Of a stretch of DNA of 64,000 bases, positions 45,500 through 56,777 are shown in pieces. The notes beneath the pieces were generated by a model. It was not told where the DNA came from and did no database searches. It worked only from the letters and a program-made list of their open reading frames with translations. Both the position numbers and the translations under genes were made by a program. The DNA lies in contig NC_079246.1 in assembly GCF_028009165.1 (NCBI RefSeq), positions 1,984,001 through 2,048,000 on the forward strand. Direction: 5' to 3'. Positions within the stretch are counted from its first letter, which is position 1. Each line of letters starts with the position of its first letter. This DNA is from Akanthomyces muscarius. Lineage: Eukaryota > Ascomycota > Sordariomycetes > Hypocreales > Cordycipitaceae.

Positions 45500-48400
45500 A
45501 TGGAAACTAATTCGGAACCACATTTATATACTCTAACAGGGTCTACTACCCTAGAGGATAATAATTCGTCACATTTACGTGTTGAAACAATCTTTTATTC
45601 ACCTTTAATTCCTGATTATCCTTCTACAAGCTTATCTGGAATTGCTTATATTATTCCAACAAATTCACTTCAACAAGAGGATATAATCCAACCTTGGAAT
45701 ACAGTATGTTTCTATATCATTTATTAACTTATTTAGAATTAATTCTAATTTACTTTCTATTAGATTCAATACTGTTCAGCCCGCAAGATACCTGGAAAGA
45801 AGTCTTCAGTTACTATCTTCCATGGTAGACCTTGTTTTCGTTATCAACGCACTTGTCAAGGTGGACAAATTTGTGAATTTTTCCGAAATATCACTTCTTG
45901 GAACCATTCAGAAGTTAATTCGGAATTATTTCAAAAACTATCAAGACTTCAAAAAGAAGCTGAATTAAATTCAGTTAAAAATAAGGCTATTACGTTAGTT
46001 TTTCTTTTATTTATTCTCTTATTCCTCTTTTATTAATAGATATAATAGGTGGGCACATGCCCAGTTAAAGGCCTTTTCCCATCCAAATCAACGAGGTTGT
46101 AATCCTCGAAGAGATACTTGTCGGTTAATATTATATATAACTGATTTAAGTGTGAGTTTTATTTCTAAATTAATTCTTAACTAGTTCTAATTTATTTTTA
46201 TAGCGAATATCACACACAGCAGAAAAGCATGTATGCTGTTCTCATTTTCAGACAGTACCAACAGCCTCTTTTGAGCTACATTATTTTACTATATGCCCTT
46301 TAGAGTATCAAGAATATTCTAATCTTATAGAGGCTATTTTTAATAATGAGGCTCTTAATGAGGAAGATTCTTGTTATGCTATACACTCAACAAGACGGAA
46401 AAAGAAAACTTGTGGTAAGTTTATTTAGAATTATTTCGAAATTAGTACTAATATATTTCTCACTTAGATATGAATCACTTACAACGCCAAGGAAGACTAC
46501 AACCAGTACATTGCTCTGTTATTTTTAATTTCCTGCTGCCTATTGGTAGTGATTCTTCTTTCCCAGGAATTATTATTACTTCTCATGGAATTCACTCTCA
46601 TCCTCCAATTGCTCCATCAATTATACCAGCTTCAATTACAGCACAGCTATATACTCTTTTACTCCGGATTAAGGGTAAAACTACCTCAATTAGTAAGTTT
46701 CTAACTCTTTCTAAATTAATTCTAAACTATTTCCTAACTATTTCTAGTCCCTTTTCTAGCGAACCCACATGTTCGTGAATTCCTTACAAGCTATGGGGCT
46801 TTATCTTTTACAGAAATCCATCTAGCATTTGCAAATATGGATAGAATAAAAGCACTTATGACTAAAGTGCTATTAATTCATAATCCAGCTGGTGCTGATC
46901 GGGTTGCTACACAGTTAGCCTATTATAATCAACCAGAGTCATCAAGAGTAAGTTGATACTTTATATTTATTTCGAAATTAATTCCATACTAATTCTAATA
47001 TGTTTTAGTATATCCAATATTTTGAGGATAATGGTGAAGATTATTTAGCTATTTGTTTCTTTCAAGAACAAGCTAAATTATTTCAAGATCAAAAGGTTAT
47101 AACCTTTCAAATGGATGCAAATTATAAGCATCGATTTGGACAACAACATGTGGAATTAATCTGGGCTTATTACTCAGATAATGCAAATAAAAGTAAGTTC
47201 TATCTTGAATTAATACAGAATTAATTCTAATATATCTTAAAGGTATTACACTTTTACGCGCCTATTATAATAACGAGGGTGCAAATACTATTGAATTTAT
47301 ATTCAAAAAAGTACATGAAATCTTCTACCAACGATATAACTTCACTTTAAAGTGGAATTATTTACATGGTGAAGGTTTAATTGGAGTTACAATGGACCAG
47401 GCATGGGATGGTATTAAAGGTAAGTTACATATTAATTATTAAGAGTTCCGAATTGATTCTAATCTATTTAGGATTTGGTGTATATCTACAATCTCTTGAT
47501 ACACAACAACGAGGTTGGGAATGGCATTGTTTAAATGTTATTAGATTTTGCCTAGTTCATTTTGAACGTGGTATAAGTCGTATTTGTGGAGAACATGCCT
47601 CTCGTGCTCCTAATTCTTTATATGGGCAGATGGCTTCTATTTTAGCTGTTTCTTCAGCTGAAAGTTATAGCCGTATCTTACGAGGGCTAATGTGTAAGTT
47701 ATTTCTTATTTATTTCAGAATTAATTCTAATTTGCTTTATTATTAGTTCATCAACGTCAAGATGTACGAAATTGGGCTATACATAAAAGCTCAGCTATTC
47801 TACAATCTGGTTTAAACCCACATTGTAGTCTAATTCGAAGAGAGTTTTGGAATTTAATGTCTAGGCATACAAATATTGTTGAAGCGCTTCACCAACAATC
47901 ATATGTGTGGACTGGACGTTTTTTACCACTACTTAACTGTATTGAGAGGTATACCATTGAACTATTACTAAATTAGTTTATAACTAACTCTAAATCAGTT
48001 CGAAAATACTTGATCGAGTTATTATGCAAGCTTTAGCTGCAGCATCAGGGTATAATTTAACCCTATCATATACCGATAATAGCTTTCATTCAAGGGTTCA
48101 AAGACAGGTTAAAAGAACAAGTAAGTATTTTCTTTTAACTAAAAATACTTTAATATTAATTCTAAAATAGATATAAGCCGGGATACTCGGTTTAGACAGC
48201 GTTCTAATACTCCTCTACGAGATAATTCTCGAGTTCGATCTAGAGTAAATTCTCAGATTAACTCAGTTACTAATTCAAGAGAAAACTCTAGAAATAGTTC
48301 TGAAGTAAATCCTGGAATTAATTCCGATTTAACTCAAAGAGAAATACAACCAACAGCTTTATCAACTATTGCTTCTTTAGCACTTTTACAACGTGCAACC

Positions 48401-48601
48401 TCCTCAGGAACACTTCCAAATCAACAACAAAGGTATTATATTTTTATTTTTATAATAATATCTTATTAATTTTATCTTAGAAGACCTCAGCTTACTAGTC
48501 TTTCCTCTGATGTAGATTTAAGGCAGCTAGTTCAACAACAAGCTGAACAGATTGTATTATTACAACAACAACTTGAGAATCAGTCTAGAACTAGTTCCTA
48601 A
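45500..48601 (+). CDS. Mutator-like transposase, 13 exons
   Basis: Exons: 45500-45703, 45764-45993, 46040-46151, 46204-46414, 46468-46692, 46748-46947, 47009-47192, 47243-47419, 47472-47693, 47747-47948, 47999-48120, 48171-48432, 48481-48601. All phases match, giving 823 residues with no internal stop. An N-terminal Cys-rich region (YCSARKIP...RPCFRYQRTCQGGQIC, then GCNPRRDTC and HVCCSH) suits a zinc-binding DNA-recognition domain. The catalytic core has FQMDANYK (Asp near 430), GVTMDQAWDGIKG (Asp near 507) and the MULE-type C-x2-H in RFCLVHFERG (541-544). The tail has xxNS tetrapeptide repeats and a Gln-rich coiled coil. It should cut and rejoin element ends. The third catalytic acid was not pinned down. 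Confidence 0.85.
48217..48335 (+). repeat. In-frame 12-bp version of the palindromic unit, coding xxNS repeats
   Basis: About nine units such as TAGAGTAAATTC, AGTTACTAATTC and TAGAAATAGTTC run at 12-bp spacing in the transposase exon 12. They encode RVNS, QINS, VTNS, RENS and so on. The noncoding arrays of the element run at about 11 bp. Confidence 0.65.
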
Positions 48602-48728
48602 CTAAATTTTATTATAGTAAAATCTATATTCTTTATTACTTCTTTACTAATAGTAATAAATAAAGTAATATATTAAGAGTTATAGTATTAATATATAAAA
48701 GTATAATCTAATTATATTAAATTAATTC

Positions 48729-49359
48729 CTAATTATTACTTAAAGGTTCCTCAAACCTCTCCCAGATAATACAGTCCTTATCATAAAAGTTAGGAGGACA
48801 TTTTCTTCCTTTTTCCTTACATAATACACAATTATTTGGGTTTCTCCCACTTTCAAGAATTAATTTTGAAATATTAACCTTTTTATTCCGAAATATCGGT
48901 GCAGGGAGCTTTATAGCCTTTTGGTTATTATAATGAATTAAAGGCTGTTGCTCTTCATCCATTCCTTGTGATAGTGGGGAAGGTTGATTTGGAGTTGGAA
49001 TTAATTCCTGAGTAATTTAAAAGTTAATAAGAATTAATAAAGAAATAAATATAATATACCTTTTTAAATTGATTATACCACTTTAGTATTATAACCTCAC
49101 GGCTTGCATTTATTCTTCCAACTGATGGTGTGTAAATATCTACACCATGTCTTTTGATATGCTTGCGTAGGTTTGGTGTAGAGGTATAGGGTAGTGCATG
49201 TATACACGGTTCAGAATCAATTCGGTATCGACAATACACCTCTCCAGGGTAGATAATAGCCTTGCCATCACAGTATTCATACTCTGGTAGATTATCTGGG
49301 CGTATTCCGTTATTTTGATAGGCAATATAGCCTGCAGTTGTCTGATAAAGAGGTGGCAT
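48729..49359 (-). CDS. Transposon accessory zinc protein B (paralogue of A)
   Basis: Exons 49359-49060 and 49007-48729 give 192 residues. The intron has donor GTATAT and acceptor CTCAG. It shares with protein A the opening M-x-P-x-Y, the GE-x-YCR segment, the ligand pattern C-x8-C-x14-H-x3-H (YCRYRIDSEPC...LRKHIKRH), a GR...WY segment, and the C-terminal C-x2-C-x6-C-x8-C (CVLCKEKGRKC...KDC). It lacks A's Pro/Arg linker, acidic run and most introns and is far more AT-rich. It reads toward the transposase from the right end, mirroring A. Function not known; paired DNA-binding regulators or transpososome subunits are the obvious candidates. Confidence 0.75.
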
Positions 49360-49360
49360 T

Positions 49361-49409
49361 AGAATTGATTTCGTGTTGTTATTGAATTCTTTCCGAAAGA
49401 GTTCTGAAA
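49361..49409 (-). promoter_or_regulatory. Phased array of four units before zinc protein B
   Basis: On the minus strand: AGAACTCTTTC, GGAAAGAATTC, AATAACAACAC, GAAATCAATTC, ending two bases before the ATG at 49359. It mirrors the array before gene A. Confidence 0.6.
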
Positions 49410-49531
49410 GCGCTCTGTATTGATTACGTTAAGTACACGTTAGTATCATATTAGCTGCGTAAGTGCATAAATATGCAATATCTACATGTGATATGCTAGT
49501 AATGAGGTGGCCCGTGGTGATAAGTGGAGAC

Positions 49532-49629
49532 GTGTAAGGCACAGTACAAGGACTCGCCGGCCGGACCCCGGCTAAACACACCTCTGGTCAGGCTATCAGC
49601 TCAGCGATGGTCGGGTTATCTATGAGCAC
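49532..49629 (-). repeat. Right terminal inverted repeat
   Basis: About 98 bp; its reverse complement matches the left repeat from GTG through ATAACC..GACCATCGCTGAGC and on to TTACAC. The inner GATAACCTGACC word is GATAGCCTGACC here. Confidence 0.9.
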
Positions 49630-49638
49630 AACTGCTTT
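49630..49638. repeat. Target site duplication, right copy
   Basis: AACTGCTTT, exact match to 43784-43792. Confidence 0.85.
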
Positions 49639-49852
49639 GCCCCTATCCCTATCCACTCACAAGGCTAGATTGCTATCGCATCAAATTTTAATCTTGAGAG
49701 AAAGTCCTGCTCTGTAAGCGATACTCCTTTTTTCTCATTCTTTCTCCCAGTCAGAGGGCTGCTGGTCTGGGTACTCATAATCCACGATCATTAAACAGCA
49801 ACCTCTTTCCAGAAGGACAGTGAGCAATATATTTGCCCCAGGTGAAGAAGCC

Positions 49853-51081
49853 ATGACGGTCAACAGTAGTCCACCTTCGGGGCCTGCCTCCGGAGGTCTG
49901 ATCAGCAACTCCAACGCGTCTATTCTGGCATATTGCGTCGCCTCGATTAGCATGACCGCTGTCAACAAGTACATCTTTTCTGGCGGATCATGGAATCTCA
50001 CATTCTTCTGTCTCACGGTTCAAGTACGCGTCTCTATCTTTTTTTCTGAATCATCGTGTACACTCTGCTAATAAGTCTGGATTGATTAGTCCGTTGTCTG
50101 CTTGATTGCCGTTGTCGTCGGTAAGCGCCTTGGCATGGTCACCACCCTGGGACCATACGACACTCTCAAGGCCAAAAAATGTTTGTACACAGACCTCAAT
50201 CTCAGCCTGGGGCTTCTCAACTGACCGGAATCAGGGTTTCCCTTGTCCGTCTTGCTCGTCGGAATGATCTACTCCGGCGCCAAGTCGCTTCAGTATCTCA
50301 GCGTGCCAGTTTATACCATCTTCAAAAACCTGACCATTATCGTCATTGCGTACGGCGAAAACGTGTTTTTCGGCACCAAAGTCTCGCGCATCATCCTAGT
50401 CTCCTTTGGCTTGATGGTTCTGAGCTCCGTCATTGCTGCTTGGGCCGATATCCAGGCCGCGCTGAATGGACTGCACTCTGTCGATACGACGGCCGCAACG
50501 GCGCAGCTGACGGCTGGCTACACCTGGATGGGCATCAACGTGTTCTGTACCTCGGCCTTTTTGATCGGCTCGCGCAAGGTCATGAAGGCGTTCAACTTTA
50601 GCGACGTCGACAGTATGCAACTCACCAAGCTCTCACCTTTACACAAGCTAACATCCGCATAGCCATGTTCTACAACAACCTACTTTCCATCCCTGTTCTT
50701 ATCCTGGCGTCCGTGTTGCTGGAAGACTGGTCGAGCGAAAACGTCACCAGAAACTTCCCGCCAGAGACGCGGACTGTCCTCATCATCAGCATGATTTACT
50801 CTGGTCTCGGCACCATTTTCATTTCGTACACGACTGCCTGGTGCATTCGCGTCACTTCTTCGACGACGTACTCCATGGTTGGCGCGCTCAACAAGCTGCC
50901 CATGGCCGTCACGGGCTTCATCTTTTTCGGCGCCCCCGTCACTCTCGGCAGCGTGTCGGCCGTCTTTATTGCTTTTGTCAGCGGCATCGTGTATGCGTGG
51001 GCCAAGGTGATGCAAAGTGAAAAGGCCAAGCTGGCCCTGCCTACGACAAACGATACCAGGGAGAAGGATATGAAAGTTTGA
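49853..51081 (+). CDS. VRG4: Golgi GDP-mannose transporter
   Basis: Exons 49853-50023, 50090-50180, 50235-50612 and 50663-51081 close in frame to 352 residues. About ten membrane segments are spread evenly. [20 protein letters not shown], the loop before [36 protein letters not shown] and the FYNN motif match Vrg4-type nucleotide-sugar transporters. GALNK, the GDP-mannose recognition motif, is present near residue 285. It exchanges GDP-mannose for GMP to supply mannan and glycolipid mannosylation. The ATG at 49853 was taken over an in-frame GTG at 49820. The transposon end lies 223 bp upstream, so the promoter may be altered. Confidence 0.93.
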
Positions 51082-53969
51082 GCGCTGGGCAGAGCATCCG
51101 AAACCCGCAGTAATGAAATAGACTTAAAATTCGTGTACCATAGTTGGAATCAACCAAAATTATCAGCATCTTGAAAGAGGAACAGAAGGGAGGGGATGAA
51201 AACCGAAGAGAATAGAGCAGCCATGCCCGTATTTCGCCAAAGGAGCCCGTGTCTTGTCCTTGAACGTTTCGATACAGTGCCCGCCTGGTCTCCGCCCGTA
51301 ATCTTGCAAAGGCGTACCACTGCAACTGTTTACCCACCTGCACTCCGCCAAAAAGGTCCTTCTGTAAAGATCGTGCGATTCCCCGCTAGGAGGGGATGAA
51401 GGATTGCGGAGGGATCCCCCGGGGGTGCCCTGCTCCGCGGCCGACAGGCTTTGTGCTAGATGGAGATGACCTTGCGACCAATGGATATCAGCTTTGAGCT
51501 TGCTTGCAGCAAACTTCTGAGACGCCGCCGACCGAGGTAAAGGCGGCCGGAAATCACCGCCGATAGCAACATTAATTGACCTGCAGCAAAATGGTGTGCA
51601 TTGAGGCTGGAGGCTGCAGGTGCGACGCGGAGAAGTGGCTGGAAATGGGGAATTAATTGTAGCCCGGTAATAGGAATACCAGGACGCCAGCCACCGCACG
51701 ATTTTCTTCTTAGCTTATTGGTAGCGACTTATTACTACTCAATAGTTCTTTGCATCAGCGCAGTGGAGGCTTCGTAGTCTTGTAGTATCACGCACTGGGC
51801 AGTTGACGGCGAAATGCTCAATCGTAGCGTCTCCGGGACTTTCCAAATGCGAGAGACGGGAGTAACCAGGCTGAGCTTTGCGCCGGAGCGGACGGGAGCG
51901 TCAATGGCAACATGTTGCTGTTTTTAGCAACGCAAATGCCAATCCGTACGCCTCTCTCGTCAATGGGACGATGCTCTGTCTTGTCCGAGGCGCCACGTGG
52001 GGGATAAATGGGAGATCGGGCTGACTACAACGGCAGAGATGAGGCAACGCTAAATAGCGCGCTGGGCCAGGGCTGGCACCATTGCGCAGGGAAGCTTTCA
52101 GCTGGGGATAGGGGCTCATCGCCGTCGCCGGTTCACCTCTGTCTGCCTCGCCTTGCTTGCCCGTCTCTCTATTCAGGAATGCGCGCTACGGCGTCAACAA
52201 CAATACAATCCGGCCGCACTGCGGGTGGGCAGCATATTTAGTGCAAATTGGATGAATCTGAGCCACATAAATCCGATGCAGACACAAATTCTCGACAAAT
52301 TCGACGCTCAAAGCTCGCAAAATTACCTCGCTCCATCCTGGCATGCCTTGGTCTGTGTACCACACAGCTTGCTGCTGGCGATCTGCCAAGCGACATTGTG
52401 CGGAGCTGACCATTTTAGCACAGGAGACTAGTGAGCCTTGTCAAGTTGCCCGAAGCTGACCACATTATTCATACTTCGAAAAGCTGTGCAGATTATGCTT
52501 ACATATAGAGAGTACCTTACATGGCAGTCGTAGAGTCAAAGTGCTGTGTAAAATCAGCAAGCTGCCGCGCAAAGATGGGCTCTTTCTCCTATGATACTAG
52601 GGGCCTCGAATACAATCTCTCTGTTGGCACAGTGGCTTGCTTGAAAGCCACTACCGAGCACCCGCTAGCTTTTGGCTGCGGACCCCGAGATCCTCAGTAG
52701 CGTAGGGCGCAACGGCAGGATGAGCCCACCTCAATAGTTTACTATTGGCGCCTCCGGAGGATGTTTGCCCTGCACCTTGGCGTGGCGGCGACATCGGGGC
52801 TTGCCACGGCAGTGAGAACCGGATTGCGCCATGGCCGCTCGGCCTTGCCCTGAAAAGGAACATGTGGCTGGCGCCAGAACGGGCCCGTGGGAATAATCAG
52901 CATCACCACTGCCGGCAGTAGCGCAAGGCTTTCAGCGCGGACAGTCTCGAGTTTGTAGCAACGTCACTTGAGGCTGGAGCGAGTGGCAATGTCCCACCCC
53001 AACTTGTGCCACAGGTAGAAATCGAATGGAAGCCTTGGAAGACACGATCCCGCGTGGAATTGCAAAACATTTGCAGCTAGTGACCCATAAACAGGGACTT
53101 TTGGGGCGAGACATGCAGCTCGCGAATTATGCTTGCGCTATTGCCAGGGTTGGCTGGCCCCTTGCCCCAGAAGCCAGCCGCCCACCCGCTCTGGCCATCT
53201 TGGTAGCGCAATGATGGCCCAGTTAGGTGCTTGACAAGAGGCAAAAGTCCCTGCACCAGTGACCACTTGACCAGTAAAACGGGTGACTGGTAGTTGCGCT
53301 GACCCATCTATGGAGCGGCGTATGGGGTTCCGTAAGCACCTACTGTGAGCTGCCCCCGTGTAGCTTGCATGATTCGTGAGAAATGAATTCGATCAACGGC
53401 TTGGCTAAGAAGACTACCCGCCTGCCCGCCTATTGAGGAAACGCCGCAGCAACCATCTCATTTTGGGGGCCGCCTCGCGCCCACATGCCCTCCCCTACGG
53501 CACAGGGGTGGGAACATGGGCCGCCCAGATATCTGCAGGCTAATATTGACTTTACTGATAGTTATGTCCGGAAGAAATAGTCAAGCAGTCTAGTCTGCTC
53601 TTTAGCTGGTAATTGGCAAATTCAAAATCTTCTGTACAGAGCAAGGTAGGTTCGGCAAGGCACTTTCCAGTGTCTTACACAGGCGTCTGTGGGCCAAGAC
53701 CGAGACAATCTCCCCATACCAAGGCTGGACACTTGAGGTGCGCTGCACAAATGAGTTGGTGTATTGACGTTTCATCGGTCCTGTTGTAGTCCAAATCTAG
53801 TCGCCCCATCCGCGCAGCCTTGTTGGTACTTGGCATTGCCGATAACGTTAAATAAAACCCCTCCCCCCTTCCAGTCTTACTCTTCCGATGTTTCCCAGCG
53901 TGCCTGCGAATACCAATTGTTGTATCTGGATTCGTCGCGAACCAGAGTCGCGCACATTCACTTTGCAAA
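51082..53969. other. Long intergenic region, VRG4 / OPT
   Basis: About 2.9 kb, no supported gene and no TE termini seen. Short frames on both strands only. Confidence 0.55.
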
Positions 53970-56777
53970 ATGGCCGACAAAACAGACCACAGCACCACCG
54001 TCGTGGAGCCGGGTGTGGTCGCTGAGAAAGACGTATGTCAGCTCCGCTCGCAGCTTGCGCAATTGCGCCAAGTCGAGAAAGCTAGCTGCTGGAGGAGTTC
54101 CATTTGCTAACCATTGAAACGCGCCCATCTGCAGAATGAGATACGACACAGTGCTCACGGTGTCGAACTCAGCGACGATGGCATTGAGAAGACGGAGCGC
54201 CACCTCGATGTCACCGAGGACGACTTGCTCGAGGCCAAGGAGCTCGCAGCAACCTACTCGCTCGAGGACTTGCAAAGCGTAAGTCTTTTGCGTCCGCCCT
54301 GAAAGATGCGACAGCAACTGAACCGGGATCGATAGATGATGCAACGAGTACTGAAGCTTCATGGCCGCGACCCCAACTTCCCAATTAACATTATCCGCGA
54401 AATTGAGGAATTTCTCGGTGAGCATACGCATCGTTTCAACCCCAAAGGGCGACGCGTCTAATCATCTTCAACAGGGAATGACGACGTTTTCGCCAACCCG
54501 GAAAAACATGAGGAGCTCATCAACGAGATGAAGATTGAAGCCGCTCTCATCACCAACAACTCGCCCTATGCTGAAGTTCGCGCTGTTGTCGACAACCACG
54601 ATGATCCCACCACTCCCGTCTCTACCATTCGCGCCTGGGTAATCGGCATTATCCTCTCAGTCGCATGCGCCTTCGTCAACATCTTCTTCGGCATCCGCAT
54701 GCCCGCCATCAACGTCACCTCCAACGTTCCTCAGCTACTAGCCTATCCACTAGGTAAATTCTGCGAGACGGTGCTACCCGACGCTGGAATTACCCTCTTT
54801 GGTGTGCGCCACAGCCTCAACCCCGGTCCGTTCAACAAGAAAGAGCACATGCTCATCACGATCATGGCTAGCATCTCGATTGGCGGCACTTATACCAGCA
54901 GCATCATCTGGATCCAGGCACTCCCCAAATTCTTCAATCAGCCGTGGGCGATCAACTTTGGCTACCAAACATTGATTGCGCTTTCGACCAACTTTATCGG
55001 CTACAGCCTAGCTGGTATTACCCGCAGATTTCTGGTTTATCCTTCATTTTGCGTCTGGCCTGAAGCTCTGGTCACCATTGCTCTCAACGCTTCATTTCAC
55101 GATGACAGCAACCCAGTTGTCGCTGGTCCTTTCAAGAGTTTCTGGAAAATGAGCCGCCTGAGGTTCTTTTGCATTGCCGGCGGTCTTATGTTCATCTACT
55201 TCTGGGTTCCTAACACGCTTTTTGCCGCCCTGTCCTTCTTTACATGGATGATATGGATTGCTCCCGACAACCGCCTCCTCACAACTATTACCGGCTCCCG
55301 AAACGGTCTTGGAATTAACCCCATTCCGACATTCGACTGGAATATCGTCACCTTTTTTACCGATCCTCTTGTCATTCCCTTTTTCAGCACATTCAACCTA
55401 TTCGTTGGCATGTTTTTCAGCATGTTCATTGTTATCGGTGTCTACTTTAGTAATGCTTGGTACACCGGGTACCTCCCGATTACATCCAACGCTCCCTGGG
55501 ACCACTATGCGAAGCGATACAATGTCACACGGGTTCTTGACTCCAAGGGGATCATGGACATCGAGAAATACCAAGCCTACTCGCCGCCATACCTCTCAGC
55601 TGGAAACATTGTGATCTATATGTTCTTCTTCAGCGTATACACCGCATCCATCACTCATGCCATTCTTTACCATCGTCTGGAAATCTCCATGGGCTTGAAG
55701 GAGCTCTGGAATACGATCAGCCGAAAGAAAAACACCGACGAGGACCGCGTGTTGGATGTTCATAACCGTCTAATGAAGGCTTACAAGGAAGTTCCTGAGT
55801 GGTGGTATGGAATCTGCCTCATCTTTGCCATCGCTGTTGGAGTGGCTGGTATTGTTCACTACCCAACCAATACGAGCCCCGGGACGATCTTTTTCGGAAT
55901 TGCTCTGACGCTCATATTCATCGTACCCACTGGCATTATTTACGCCATGACAGGTGTGCAGGTCAGTCTCAATGTCCTGGCCGAGTTTATTGGTGGTTCT
56001 TGGGTTGAAGGCAACGCCCTGGCAATGTGCTTCTTCAAGACATATGGCGTCATTACATGTCTGCAGGCACAAGCCTTTGCCAGAGACTTGAAGCTCGCGC
56101 ACTACCTTAAAATCCCCCCGCGCATCACTTTTTTCGCGCAAATGGTCCCCACGCTTGCAACTACGTTTGTGGCTGTAGGCGTTCTGACCTATCAAATCAC
56201 GCTCAAGGACGTATGTACGGAAAATGCCCCTTTCCGTTTCTACTGTCCCAACGAGACGACCTTCTTCACTGCTGCTGTCCTATGGGGTACTGTTGGCCCA
56301 AAGAGACTTTGGGGTGTCGGTGGTCAATATGCCGTCACTCTGCTTGGCTTTCCACTCGGCGTTGTCGTTGTGCTAGTTTTCTGGGGTCTGGGCAAGAAGT
56401 ACCCCAACAACGCAGTCCTGCGGAAAACGCACCCTGTGGTAATGCTTTTCGGTGGTATCCAGTGGGCTCCGTACAACATTAGCTACATGTGGGCAGCCGT
56501 TCCACCCGGGGCCTTGTCGTGGCTCTATATGCGCAAGCGATTCCTCGGATGGTGGTCTAAGTACAACTTTGTCCTGTCGGCCGCTCTCTCCTGCGGTATT
56601 GCCATCTCGGCGATCGTTCAGTTCTTCGCAGTCGCGTACAATGGCCACGAGGTTTCCTGGTGGGGTAACGACATTGTCCAGAGCCATTGCGAGGATCCTT
56701 CCAACGTTGCCTGTCGCCTTAAACAGCTCGCCAAGGGCGAGTTCTTCGGTCCTGCTCCCGGAACATACAACGTTTGA
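53970..56777 (+). CDS. OPT-family oligopeptide transporter
   Basis: Exons 53970-54032, 54135-54278, 54336-54417 and 54475-56777 give 863 residues. A hydrophilic N-terminus of about 150 residues (ELSDDGIEKTERHLDVTEDDLLEAKE, DPNFPINIIREIEEFL) precedes 14-16 membrane segments. Family marks include NPGPFNKKEHMLITIMAS (the OPT NPG motif) and KIPPRITFFAQMV. The SLEDLQSMMQRVLKLHGRDPNFP block is common in fungal OPTs. Proton-coupled import of tetra-/pentapeptides, or of glutathione or metal-peptide complexes; substrate not predictable. The next gene downstream is a glutathione S-transferase on the same strand. Confidence 0.93.

Larger units (their letters stand above)
43793..49629. mobile_element. 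Intact Mutator-like (MULE) DNA transposon, 5837 bp, with two accessory zinc proteins
   Basis: Bounded by a perfect 9-bp duplication and long inverted repeats. It carries three genes: zinc protein A (rightward), a 13-exon transposase (rightward) and zinc protein B (leftward). The transposase and gene B are much richer in A and T than any host gene in the window, while the left kilobase is near host composition. Frames of the transposase and gene B are unbroken and the duplication is exact, which suggests a young, possibly active copy. Phased palindromic 11-bp units occur through the element. The MULE call rests on the duplication length, the inverted repeats and the transposase motifs. I do not recognise a named family. 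Confidence 0.9.

Noticed and set aside
43793..49629. AT-rich part of the transposon as RIP-degraded sequence
   Set aside because: RIP leaves many stop codons; the 823-codon and 192-codon frames are intact.
43793..49629. hAT or KDZ-type assignment for the transposon
   Set aside because: A 9-bp duplication with inverted repeats near 95 bp and the D...D...C-x2-H layout fit Mutator-like elements better than 8-bp-duplicating hAT or Cys-cluster KDZ elements.
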